IMG/VR virus record: IMGVR_UViG_3300042922_001453
Span: 1 to 39,541 of that record
Source: a virus
Reading direction: 5' to 3' (one strand)
Length of the DNA: 39,541 nt
Shown: positions 15,194-22,124 of the stretch, piece after piece
Position numbering within the stretch: the stretch's first letter is position 1
How the letters are laid out: the number at the start of each line of letters is the position of its first letter
Notes under the pieces: model-generated
Database searches by the model: none
The model's input: only the letters and a program-made list of their open reading frames with translations
Told to the model about the DNA's origin: nothing
Translations under genes and position numbers: made by a program

Positions 15194-15206
15194 CAGAGGT
15201 GAGAGA

Positions 15207-15782
15207 ATGTCAAAGAAAGATAAATTAAACATAAACACAAATGACAGTACAAAGATCATTGAGCTGACAGCACAGACTGCAGCAGAGAAGGTGGTCCTGG
15301 AACTGCAGAAGAAAGGGCTGTTGAAGGACAGTAAGCAGTCAGCTTTTCAGAAGACTGAGATACTTCTGTATAATTACTATAACTTTAAGAATGCAATTGA
15401 AGACAAACAAGAGCAGATTAAGAACATCCGGAAATCTGGTACTAATAAGAAGAGCAAGAGTATTACATCATTTAGCAGCGGACAATCATTTGAAGTTAAG
15501 GATGAAGCTGAGAAGGCTGAAGAACAAATTGCCAAGCTTGAACATTCAATAACTGTCACCAGGAGCTTCATCAGGATGATTGATAATTCATTGAATAAGC
15601 TCCAAGATGATAAATATTTTGAAATTATAAAATTAAAATATTTCGAAGGCAAAAAAAGAGAAGAAATGGCATCAGCTTTTGACTGTGATGAAAAGACCGT
15701 TACAAGGAACAAAAACAGATTGATAAATCAATTAAAAATTGACTTATTCAGTGATGAATCAATAATCGAAATGTTTAAGTAA
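15207..15782 (+). CDS. ArpU-like late transcriptional regulator
   Basis: A 191-residue protein with a helical N-half and a sigma-region-4-like HTH at about 140-180 (IIKLKYFEGKKREEMASAF then DEKTVTRNKNRLINQL). This layout and its position between the replication genes and the terminase region match ArpU/RinA-type activators of phage late genes. Directly after the stop are three 12-bp repeats running into a promoter-like sequence, the obvious candidate target. GAGGTGAGAG lies upstream of the ATG. Confidence 0.75.
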   Translation: MSKKDKLNINTNDSTKIIELTAQTAAEKVVLELQKKGLLKDSKQSAFQKTEILLYNYYNFKNAIEDKQEQIKNIRKSGTNKKSKSITSFSSGQSFEVKDEAEKAEEQIAKLEHSITVTRSFIRMIDNSLNKLQDDKYFEIIKLKYFEGKKREEMASAFDCDEKTVTRNKNRLINQLKIDLFSDESIIEMFK

Positions 15783-15783
15783 A

Positions 15784-15819
15784 ATGTCCTTTTATATGTC
15801 CTTTTCCATGTCCTTGACA
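15784..15819 (+). repeat. Three tandem 12-bp repeats (ATGTCCTTnnnn)
   Basis: ATGTCCTTTTAT (15784), ATGTCCTTTTCC (15796) and ATGTCCTTGACA (15808) follow one another with exact 12-base period. The last contains a perfect -35 box (TTGACA). Such phased repeats on one DNA face abutting a -35 are what an activator operator looks like. The ArpU-like protein encoded just before is the likely ligand (inference). Confidence 0.7.
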
Positions 15820-15842
15820 TTTCTCTTATTATAAAGTAAAGT
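15814..15842 (+). promoter_or_regulatory. Putative activator-dependent late promoter
   Basis: TTGACA (15814-15819), a 17-base spacer, then TAAAGT (15837-15842), a poor -10. A perfect -35 embedded in the last 12-bp repeat with a weak -10 fits a promoter needing an activator. Four terminator-like hairpins lie between it and the terminase genes. Confidence 0.5.
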
Positions 15843-15905
15843 GGTAGTAACTAAAATTCTACAAAATCATATGTCACAAGGATAGCAGCTTTAAAGACAT
15901 AGAGC

Positions 15906-15936
15906 AAAAGCACTCAATGAAAGAGTGCTTTTTTAT
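15906..15936 (+). terminator. Rho-independent terminator
   Basis: AAAAGCACTC (15906-15915) pairs with GAGTGCTTTT (15923-15932) around a seven-base loop, continuing into T residues. It separates the putative late promoter from the next gene. Confidence 0.75.
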
Positions 15937-15946
15937 TTCAAAACTA

Positions 15947-15975
15947 TTGCAAAGAAATGTTTTCCGCAGTACAAT
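15947..15975 (+). promoter_or_regulatory. Promoter of the 87-residue gene
   Basis: TTGCAA (15947-15952), 17-base spacer, TACAAT (15970-15975): a good sigma-A type promoter 28 bases before ATG 16004. With terminators on both sides this gene looks like an independent transcription unit. Confidence 0.65.
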
Positions 15976-16003
15976 GAAATAAAAATGTATTGGGGGATTT
16001 ATT

Positions 16004-16267
16004 ATGAACGGAAACACTAGATATGATGTAATTACTTTAACTACAGACAGGACTTTAGTTGAATCAGACAGTGAAGTAATATTTGCAAAAGGAGAAATTG
16101 CAATCACTTTGCACGATGCAACAACTCCTGGAATTATTAAAAAAATTTACAACATAGGGGATAAAATTGTTACTATAATCGGAACTGTAAACGGAGATAC
16201 AAATAATATTCTGTATCCACACCAAAGTGTAGAATTAATTACCGATGGTTTAGGATGGAGATGTTAA
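16004..16267 (+). CDS. Small beta-rich protein, tail-fibre-domain-like (87 aa)
   Basis: ATG 16004 follows TTGGGGG. The product is beta-rich, and its C-half (KKIYNIGDKIVTIIGTVNG, then SVELITDGLGW) is like the small beta domain found at the ends of phage tail-fibre proteins. It has its own promoter and terminator, so it is expressed apart from the structural operon, as morons are. It may be a remnant of a fibre gene or an independent moron. The function is unknown. Confidence 0.5.
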   Translation: MNGNTRYDVITLTTDRTLVESDSEVIFAKGEIAITLHDATTPGIIKKIYNIGDKIVTIIGTVNGDTNNILYPHQSVELITDGLGWRC

Positions 16268-16278
16268 TACTAAGTTTG

Positions 16279-16308
16279 AAAAGAACTCATAACTGAGTTC
16301 TTTTTTAT
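16279..16308 (+). terminator. Rho-independent terminator
   Basis: AAAAGAACTC (16279-16288) pairs with GAGTTCTTTT (16295-16304) around ATAACT, followed by further T residues. Confidence 0.8.
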
Positions 16309-16371
16309 TGGATGCTGCTGATGCAGAGGGAAGTACATATCTTAAGGCTAGGGGTGGGAGCTGATATGTTG

Positions 16372-16400
16372 TTGTTAAAATGTTCCTTTTGGTATATAAT
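16372..16400 (+). promoter_or_regulatory. Promoter of the lipoprotein gene
   Basis: TTGTTA (16372-16377), 17-base spacer, perfect TATAAT (16395-16400), 28 bases before ATG 16428. This is a strong constitutive-type promoter, suggesting expression in the lysogen. Confidence 0.75.
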
Positions 16401-16427
16401 ATTTTTAAATATATCAGGAGGGGTATT

Positions 16428-16883
16428 ATGAAAAGAGTTTTATTAATTATTTTGGCAGCATTTATTTTAGTTAGCTGCAGCAGTAAAGAAACAGTCAATT
16501 TAGAAAGTATGACTGTTAAGGAAATAGTTGATTATACAGCTGATATTAAGAATTTTGAAGTTGATAGTATCAAAGAGACAGCTGATAATCGTTACAGGGT
16601 AATTTTAAAAACGGAAATACTATCATCTGGAACAGCAAGGAAAGAGTTCTTGATGGATACACAGGATCTCTTAATTAATTTAAAAGACAAGGCTGATATT
16701 CAATTTATTAACATTGAATGGCAAGTGGAGTTTAAGGATTCATACGGGAATTTGGAATACAAACCTGCATTAAGGTTAGATTTCTCAAGAGAAACACTTG
16801 ACAAAATTAACTGGGACAACATGGATTACAATAATTTAGATGATATAGCAGACGATACCTGGAGTCATCCAGGATTGGAATAA
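16428..16883 (+). CDS. Lipoprotein, moron candidate (151 aa)
   Basis: ATG 16428 follows AGGAGGGG; an in-frame ATG at 16380 lies inside the promoter and is rejected. The N-terminus MKRVLLIILAAFILVSC is a lipoprotein signal with lipobox LVSC (C17). The mature part is a compact beta-rich domain (ENIEW-type strands WQVEFKDSYGN and LRLDFSRETLDKINW) ending near DDTWSHPGLE. It has its own promoter and terminator. Surface lipoproteins in this position often block superinfection by related phages (Ltp-type), an inference from context, not from sequence match. Confidence 0.7.
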   Translation: MKRVLLIILAAFILVSCSSKETVNLESMTVKEIVDYTADIKNFEVDSIKETADNRYRVILKTEILSSGTARKEFLMDTQDLLINLKDKADIQFINIEWQVEFKDSYGNLEYKPALRLDFSRETLDKINWDNMDYNNLDDIADDTWSHPGLE

Positions 16884-16906
16884 AGCACTCGAAAGGGTGC
16901 TTTTAT
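16882..16906 (+). terminator. GAAA-tetraloop terminator
   Basis: AAAGCACTC (16882-16890), GAAA loop, GGGTGCTTT (16895-16903), then a T. It begins in the stop codon of the lipoprotein gene. Confidence 0.65.
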
Positions 16907-16922
16907 TACAAGGAGGATTAAA

Positions 16923-17198
16923 ATGTTAGTAGTATGTAATGGTGACAATGGATGTAATAAAGAATTTATCTTAGATAAGCTTGAGGTCGAATATTTAGAC
17001 AATGAAGTAGAAAAATCTTATTTTATATGCCCTAATTGCGGAAAAGAGTTTGTGGCATTTTATACAGACAAGGCTATTCGAAAGAAACAGAACAAGGTAA
17101 AAAAAATAAAGGATGTTAATAAATTTAATATACTTAAGAAAAGTATCGCAATTGATATGAAAGTGCTAAAGGAAAAAATCGAACAAGGAAATATGTAA
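16923..17198 (+). CDS. Zinc-ribbon protein (91 aa)
   Basis: It follows AAGGAGG. Cysteines C5 and C11, and the knuckle CPNCGKEFV near residue 38, suggest one zinc ribbon, followed by a basic helical C-terminus (RKKQNKVKKIKDVNKF). It is flanked by GAAA-loop hairpins on both sides and is part of the terminator-separated cassette. Related short zinc-ribbon proteins are common beside phage HNH genes. The function is unknown. Confidence 0.55.
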   Translation: MLVVCNGDNGCNKEFILDKLEVEYLDNEVEKSYFICPNCGKEFVAFYTDKAIRKKQNKVKKIKDVNKFNILKKSIAIDMKVLKEKIEQGNM

Positions 17199-17209
17199 TT
17201 ATATCATAT

Positions 17210-17235
17210 AAAGCATCCGAAAGGGTGTTTTTTTT
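17210..17235 (+). terminator. Second GAAA-tetraloop terminator
   Basis: AAAGCATCC (17210-17218), GAAA, GGGTGTTTT (17223-17231) with two G-U pairs, then more T. Very similar in plan to the hairpin at 16882, possibly a duplicated element. Confidence 0.6.
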
Positions 17236-17249
17236 AATGGGTGATTTTA

Positions 17250-17537
17250 GTGCCAAAAAAGCAAACTTTAAAAGAGCAAGGCTGGTATAAAAAATCAGTA
17301 CATCAGAAATGGCGCAGACTTGTTATGCAGCGTGACAACTGGTTGTGCCAGGAATGCTTAAGGCATGGACGCATAACACCAGCGACCGAAGCTCATCATA
17401 AGATACCATTAGAAGAGAGACCAGACCTTGGACTTAATGTAGATAATGGTGAGGCTTTGTGCTGGGACTGTCATGAGGTTACTAAGGTGAGAGAAAAGAA
17501 AAAGTTACCAGGTAATGTCAGAATAATTAAGGCATAG
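17250..17537 (+). CDS. HNH endonuclease
   Basis: GTG 17250 with GGGTGA five bases upstream is preferred; GTG 17241 has no site. The 95-residue protein has the small phage HNH fold: CQEC, HGRITPATEAHHKIPLE with the HH pair, then a loop to N and LCWDCHE. In HK97-type cos phages such an HNH protein, encoded next to the terminase, is needed for cos cleavage with TerS and TerL. The very GC-rich bases following it are the likely cos region. Confidence 0.85.
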   Translation: MPKKQTLKEQGWYKKSVHQKWRRLVMQRDNWLCQECLRHGRITPATEAHHKIPLEERPDLGLNVDNGEALCWDCHEVTKVREKKKLPGNVRIIKA

Positions 17538-17640
17538 CCCCCCCTACCTCATGGGTCAATAATGCAAAAACCTAGACCGGGGGCGCCTCATTCCTTCACA
17601 CCGCGCATCAAAAATTCGTACATGAAAGGGGGGTATCCCC
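17538..17640 (+). other. Probable cos region between HNH and terS
   Basis: A 103-base gap that is strikingly GC-rich for this genome, with a C run after the HNH stop, ACCGGGGGCGCCTC (from about 17576), CACCGCGCATC and GGGGGGTATCCCC directly before the terS ATG. No gene fits. In related phages the cohesive end site lies exactly here. The cut position and overhang cannot be read from sequence alone. Confidence 0.5.
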
Positions 17641-18036
17641 ATGGCAAGAAAAAGTAAAGCCCAGTTAGAAGCCGAGCGTGCCGGCGAAGAGGCAAAGGAA
17701 CGAATCGCAAATTATCTGAAAGATGGGCATGTACTTCAGGCATCCGACCTTGAGCTAATTAATCTATACGCAGAAACATATCAGTTCTATTGTCAGCTAC
17801 GGGGTGAGTTATCCGGAAAGAAGTTGCTTATGAGCTACACTAATAAAGCAGGTGCAACTAATCTGGTCAAAAATCCTCTTGCGATTGAGCTGACAAAGAC
17901 TGCACAAGTTTTAAGTAACCTTCTTCGCTCTCTCGGCCTCACCCCGGCTCAGCGTAAAGAGTTTGCTGATGATGGTTTTATTCCGAAGGGCAGTGAAAAG
18001 GATGAGCCAAAACGCGACGAGTTTGAAAGCTTCTAA
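17641..18036 (+). CDS. terS: Terminase small subunit, P27 family
   Basis: A 131-residue P27-type TerS: a helical N-terminus (KSKAQLEAERAGEEAKERIA), the L-x-ASDLELINLYAETYQFY core, NPLAIELTKTAQVLSNLL, and LGLTPAQRKEFADDG. TerS recognises the packaging site and starts DNA packaging with TerL. It overlaps TerL by 35 bases in another frame. Strong evidence from motifs and order. Confidence 0.85.
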   Translation: MARKSKAQLEAERAGEEAKERIANYLKDGHVLQASDLELINLYAETYQFYCQLRGELSGKKLLMSYTNKAGATNLVKNPLAIELTKTAQVLSNLLRSLGLTPAQRKEFADDGFIPKGSEKDEPKRDEFESF

Positions 18037-19738
18037 TATTCCAAGTCCAATTGAAGCATCTAAGGCTTATCAATTCGCCTCTGACGTTCTTGCCGGGAAA
18101 ATAGTTTCAGGTAAACGTAGAAAACAAGCATGCCAGCGATTCATAGACGATTTGGAGAAATCTCAAGACCCTAAATACCCTTGGAAATTTAACGTAACAA
18201 AAGCCTACCGCCCTATAGATTTTATGGAGCGTTTTTTAGTTCCGACAAAAGGTAATTATGACAGCATGATTCTTCAACCTTGGCAGCACTTTGTAGAAGC
18301 AAATCTCTACGGTTGGGTTCACAAGAAAACAGAACTTCGGCGCTTCCGTGAAGGTCTAATTATCGTTGGCTCCGGTAATGGCAAGAGTACAATGATTGCC
18401 GGAAACGGAGTGTATATGCTATCTAAGGACGGCGAGCGCGGTCCGGAAGTTTACTGTTTAGCCAACTCCAAAGAGCAGGCTAGAATCATCTTTGATGAGT
18501 GCTCCAACCAGGTTAAGGTAAGTCCATTATTGTCAAAACATTTACGCGTCACACGTGATGGTATTTATTATGATCCAGCACTTGGCAAGATGCTGCCGCT
18601 TGCTACGGATTCCAAAAATCTTGACGGTATGAATGTATACATGGGGATATTTGATGAGATACAGGAATACCGGGATTACAAACTAATCAACCTCATTAAG
18701 AAAAAAGGCAAAAAGCGGCGCCAACCGCTTTTTATTTATATTACGACACTCGGAACGGTTATTGACGGACCACTGATGGATTATTACATCCTAGGCGGAC
18801 AAATTCTTGACGGAGCCGAAGCGATATCGCCAAGAGCTTCCGATAGAATGTTTGTTTACATCGATGAAATCGATGAGGACGACGATCCTGATGATGTTTC
18901 CTGCTGGGGCAAAGCGAATCCGTCTCTAGGATCTCTGCTTCTTTTGGATGACTTAATCGATGAATGGGAACGGTGCAAATTAATTCCTGCAGAGCGGTCT
19001 GACTTTATAAATAAGCAGCTGAATGTTTTTACTATGGTTGATGAACTGTCATTCCTGGATATAAAGGTAATTAAGTCAAATGACAGAGAAATAAACATAA
19101 AAACACTAGAAAAACAGCTTTGTTACGGCGGTTTTGACCTAGCAGAGACCGGAGACTTTACATCGGCATGTCTTGAATTTCCTTTACCGAACAATGACTT
19201 TTTTGTCTTAGAGCATTCATGGGTACCGCGGAAAAAAATAAAAGAAGACAAGGAAAAACTTGACTGGCTCAATCTTGAAAAATCCGGTGTCCTTACATTT
19301 GTCGATAAAGACTATGTTGAATATGAGCTTATTTTAGCCTGGTTTTTGAAAATGCGAGAGCTTTATCGCATAGATTCTATTGGATTTGACCCGGCAAAAG
19401 CATTTATGTTGGTGCAGGAGCTCAGAAAAAATGGCTTAACATTAAATGAGGTGAGACAGGGAGAGCTTACTTTGACTAATCCAATGGATAATCTGAAAGA
19501 GCGCTTTATTGACAGAAATATTATTCATAATAACAATCCTTTGTATTATTGGTATCTTGGTAATGTCAAGCTAACTAAGCGTGGTCCAAATGCCACTTAT
19601 TTACCAACAAAGCAGCATAAAAACCGAAAAATAGACGGTTTTGCCGCACATTTAAACGCTCACTGCGAATGGATGCGTAAGCATCCAACTTATATTGCTC
19701 CGGACAAAAAAGTCTCGACAATTATAAAAATTAATTAA
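18002..19738 (+). CDS. terL: Terminase large subunit
   Basis: The best start is ATG 18002 (MSQNATSLKAS). The 578-residue protein has the packaging ATPase with a glycine-rich P-loop GSGNGKS (123-129, a TerL variant without the usual RQSGK form), Walker B GIFDEIQEY (D218, E219), and a C-terminal RNase-H-like nuclease (GGFDLAETGDFTSA; DSIGFDPAKA). It cuts at cos and pumps DNA into the prohead. It belongs to the phage Terminase_1 group. Confidence 0.95.
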   Translation: MSQNATSLKASNIPSPIEASKAYQFASDVLAGKIVSGKRRKQACQRFIDDLEKSQDPKYPWKFNVTKAYRPIDFMERFLVPTKGNYDSMILQPWQHFVEANLYGWVHKKTELRRFREGLIIVGSGNGKSTMIAGNGVYMLSKDGERGPEVYCLANSKEQARIIFDECSNQVKVSPLLSKHLRVTRDGIYYDPALGKMLPLATDSKNLDGMNVYMGIFDEIQEYRDYKLINLIKKKGKKRRQPLFIYITTLGTVIDGPLMDYYILGGQILDGAEAISPRASDRMFVYIDEIDEDDDPDDVSCWGKANPSLGSLLLLDDLIDEWERCKLIPAERSDFINKQLNVFTMVDELSFLDIKVIKSNDREINIKTLEKQLCYGGFDLAETGDFTSACLEFPLPNNDFFVLEHSWVPRKKIKEDKEKLDWLNLEKSGVLTFVDKDYVEYELILAWFLKMRELYRIDSIGFDPAKAFMLVQELRKNGLTLNEVRQGELTLTNPMDNLKERFIDRNIIHNNNPLYYWYLGNVKLTKRGPNATYLPTKQHKNRKIDGFAAHLNAHCEWMRKHPTYIAPDKKVSTIIKIN

Positions 19739-19754
19739 AAGGTGGTGATGAATT

Positions 19755-20993
19755 TTGAATATAGTAAATCTCCTGTTTAAGCGGGAAAAAGCGGCTGAAA
19801 CAGGAAAAGCCGCCGAACATAAATCAACAGGCACTAGAAAAATCGTGCGTGCAATACCTTTTATGCCCAGGTGGCTGCGCGGAGATTATACCTTGCAAAA
19901 CAGCGAGCTTATTTTCTCAGCTGTCAGCAGGATCTCTAATTCTCTTTCAGCAATGCCGGTGCAGCTCTACCGTGGTACAACACCGGTAAAAAATGAGCTG
20001 AATGACATGATTGGATTTGAGCCTAATACCAACATGACAAGTTGCCAGTTTTTTAAAACTATGGAAGCTTGCAGAGGTACAGAGGGAAATACATATGCAT
20101 TAAAAGTATTTAATCCAGATGGAACGCTCTCAGAATTAAGACCTCTTGATCCTCTTAGAGTCAAACCAATTTTGGAAGAGGAGTCTGATGAGCTGTGGTA
20201 TAAATTGACGCCGGATAAGGGTGCAGAATATTATGTACATAATTTTTATATTATCCACATTCCCTTTATCTCAACAAACGGGTATAAAGGAGTGAATCCG
20301 GTATCGGTTTTGTTTAACACCCTTTCGTACAACGAAGAAATACAGAAATTCAGCATGTCACAGTTAGACAAGGGTATTAATGCCCAGGTTGTTTTAGAAG
20401 CTCCGGCCAACTTAGGACAACAACAAAGAGAAGACATGATCAATGACTTCATGACAACTTACAAAAACACAGGCGGAGGCATATTATTATTAGAATCCGG
20501 AGTCCAGGCTAAGTCATTGAATTTGTCTCCGATTGATGCAAAGCTTTTTGAAGTAGAAAAAATAAGCCGGTCAAGAGTGGCAATGGTATACAATATACCG
20601 CCGCATCTGTTAGGTGACTATTCTGATATTTCCTTTAGCTCTCAAGAGCAGCAGATGTTAGAGTTCTTAATGTTGACTATGCTGCCGATAGTAACTGCTT
20701 ACGAGCAGGAACTCAGTCGCAAATTATTAACACGCGAAGAACGAAAGAGAGGTTATCATTTTGTTTTTGACATGAATGCAATATTAAGAGCAGATGCAGC
20801 TACCAGGGCAGATGTACATCAAAAAGCTATCCGTGGAGGTTGGGAGACACCTAACGAAGCCAGGGCGGATTACGGAAAAGACAAGGATCCTAACGGCAAC
20901 AAGTTGTTGGTTTCAAGAGACCTAACAACATTAGAATACCTGGTTAAAAATCCAGATAAAGAGAAAGGAGGTAATGGAAATGAGTCTATTTAA
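19755..20993 (+). CDS. Portal protein, HK97 family
   Basis: TTG 19755 follows GGTGGTG by eight bases (ATG 19748 is in another frame and stops early). The 412-residue protein shows the portal pattern: WLRGDYTLQNSELIFSAVSR, the GTEGNTYALKVFNPDG wing, MVYNIPPHLLGDYSDISFS and a C-terminal crown region. It forms the dodecameric ring for DNA entry. The standard slot after terL confirms it. Confidence 0.95.
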   Translation: MNIVNLLFKREKAAETGKAAEHKSTGTRKIVRAIPFMPRWLRGDYTLQNSELIFSAVSRISNSLSAMPVQLYRGTTPVKNELNDMIGFEPNTNMTSCQFFKTMEACRGTEGNTYALKVFNPDGTLSELRPLDPLRVKPILEEESDELWYKLTPDKGAEYYVHNFYIIHIPFISTNGYKGVNPVSVLFNTLSYNEEIQKFSMSQLDKGINAQVVLEAPANLGQQQREDMINDFMTTYKNTGGGILLLESGVQAKSLNLSPIDAKLFEVEKISRSRVAMVYNIPPHLLGDYSDISFSSQEQQMLEFLMLTMLPIVTAYEQELSRKLLTREERKRGYHFVFDMNAILRADAATRADVHQKAIRGGWETPNEARADYGKDKDPNGNKLLVSRDLTTLEYLVKNPDKEKGGNGNESI

Positions 20994-21360
20994 AATGTGG
21001 GAGAATGCTTTTAAAATAGGGAAATTACCTGATGAGTGGGAGAAATGGGACAGTTTCAGATCATGGGCAATTAAAAACAACTACAAAGCTGAGTATGGCT
21101 ACAAAGGTGAATTTACTCCAGAAGGATGCCTGAAAGCTATGCCTGAATATGTAGAAGAAAGCTCAAATGCTACAGTAGCAAATCTTTTCAATATTCCAGA
21201 AGAGATTCTCAGTAAATCATCAAATGAATACGCAGCATGGCTTGATAAAAACGGAACTGTTGAAAGCTTAAAGAAATTTGCAGCTGATTCTAATATTAAT
21301 CTAGGCAAAGTCAAAACCAAGAAAGAGATTATAGAAATCATCATAAAGGCTGGTGAATAA
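20980..21360 (+). CDS. Hypothetical protein between portal and protease (126 aa)
   Basis: ATG 20980 lies eight bases after AAAGGAGG; ATG 20974 would be too close. The product has Trp-rich helices (KMWENAFKIG; WEKWDSFRSWAIKNN) and a C-terminal stretch (SLKKFAADSNINLGKVKTKK) resembling a SAP or Rho-N-like DNA-binding helix pair. No structural role is known for this slot. It overlaps both neighbours, so it is made with the head proteins. Confidence 0.55.
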   Translation: MSLFKMWENAFKIGKLPDEWEKWDSFRSWAIKNNYKAEYGYKGEFTPEGCLKAMPEYVEESSNATVANLFNIPEEILSKSSNEYAAWLDKNGTVESLKKFAADSNINLGKVKTKKEIIEIIIKAGE

Positions 21361-22123
21361 ATTGGACAAGATTGAAAAATTTAAATCGGTTAGTACGATA
21401 GCGGCTGATCCTGATGCTGACATCGAATTAATAAATAAATACGCTGTTAAGGAGCTTACTCCGCAGGAAGTATTTTGTTTTTCTCTGATACTTTGTGATA
21501 ACGAGGTGGACAGAGACATGGAGCGATTCACCAACGAAAGCCTTGACAAATTGGCACCATTATTCCTGGGAAGAACAGTGCTTTTTGATCATCGCTGGAG
21601 TGCTGAAAAGCAAGTCGCACGTCTATACCGCACATTTGTAGAGACAACAAAAGAAAAAACTGCAATGAAAGAGCCTAAGAGGGTATTAAGAGGCAGCGCT
21701 TATATGTTACGAGACGGCAATGAGGATCTCGTAAAGGCAATTGAGGGTGGCATAAAAAAAGAGTTGTCTGTTGGCTGTCAAATGGGAAATTGTACCTGCT
21801 CAGTATGTGGTACAAAATTCCGCTACAATTGGCAGACTGATAAATATCTTTGTGAAAACGAGCATTTTAAAGGCAATATTTATGATGGCAAAATGTGCGT
21901 TGGTGACCTGGTTGACCCTAAAGATGGTTTTGAGGTGTCATTTGTTGCCGTGCCTTCACAAAGAGGCGCTGGAGTTACAAAAGACTTTGAAATTAAAATA
22001 CTGACAGTAGAAGAAAAAAGGGACATGATTAAGCAGCTTCAATTATCTCTTGCGGATGATGATGAGCTTGCAGAAAGAACAAAAATCTTAGAAAACAATA
22101 AAAAATACTTGGGAGGTATTTAA
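21353..22123 (+). CDS. Prohead protease with zinc-binding insert
   Basis: GTG 21353 is the longest start; TTG 21362 is also possible. The protein (256 residues) has the HK97 prohead-protease pattern: FCFSLILCDNEVDRDMERF, candidate catalytic H80 (FDHRWS) and S139 (KELSVGC), and FEVSFVAVPSQRGAGVTK. An insert with CTCSVCG and a later C-x-x-x-H (LCENEH) looks like a zinc knuckle, absent in HK97 gp4. The protease removes the scaffold region of the capsid protein that follows. Confidence 0.8.
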   Translation: MNKLDKIEKFKSVSTIAADPDADIELINKYAVKELTPQEVFCFSLILCDNEVDRDMERFTNESLDKLAPLFLGRTVLFDHRWSAEKQVARLYRTFVETTKEKTAMKEPKRVLRGSAYMLRDGNEDLVKAIEGGIKKELSVGCQMGNCTCSVCGTKFRYNWQTDKYLCENEHFKGNIYDGKMCVGDLVDPKDGFEVSFVAVPSQRGAGVTKDFEIKILTVEEKRDMIKQLQLSLADDDELAERTKILENNKKYLGGI

Positions 22124-22124
22124 T

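Noticed and set aside
15281-15340. Possible CRISPR or tandem repeat array
   Set aside because: No regularly spaced repeats of 20-40 bases were seen here or elsewhere in the window; only the short repeats reported.
16309-16371. Protein-like stretch between the terminator and the lipoprotein promoter
   Set aside because: One frame reads like a fragment of a fibre protein (ADAEGSTYLKARGG) but has a stop, no start signal, and is only about 20 codons; it could be a gene remnant but cannot be supported.
16380-16427. Earlier in-frame ATG for the lipoprotein
   Set aside because: It overlaps the promoter and would place residues before the signal peptide; ATG 16428 has AGGAGGGG and begins a proper lipoprotein signal.
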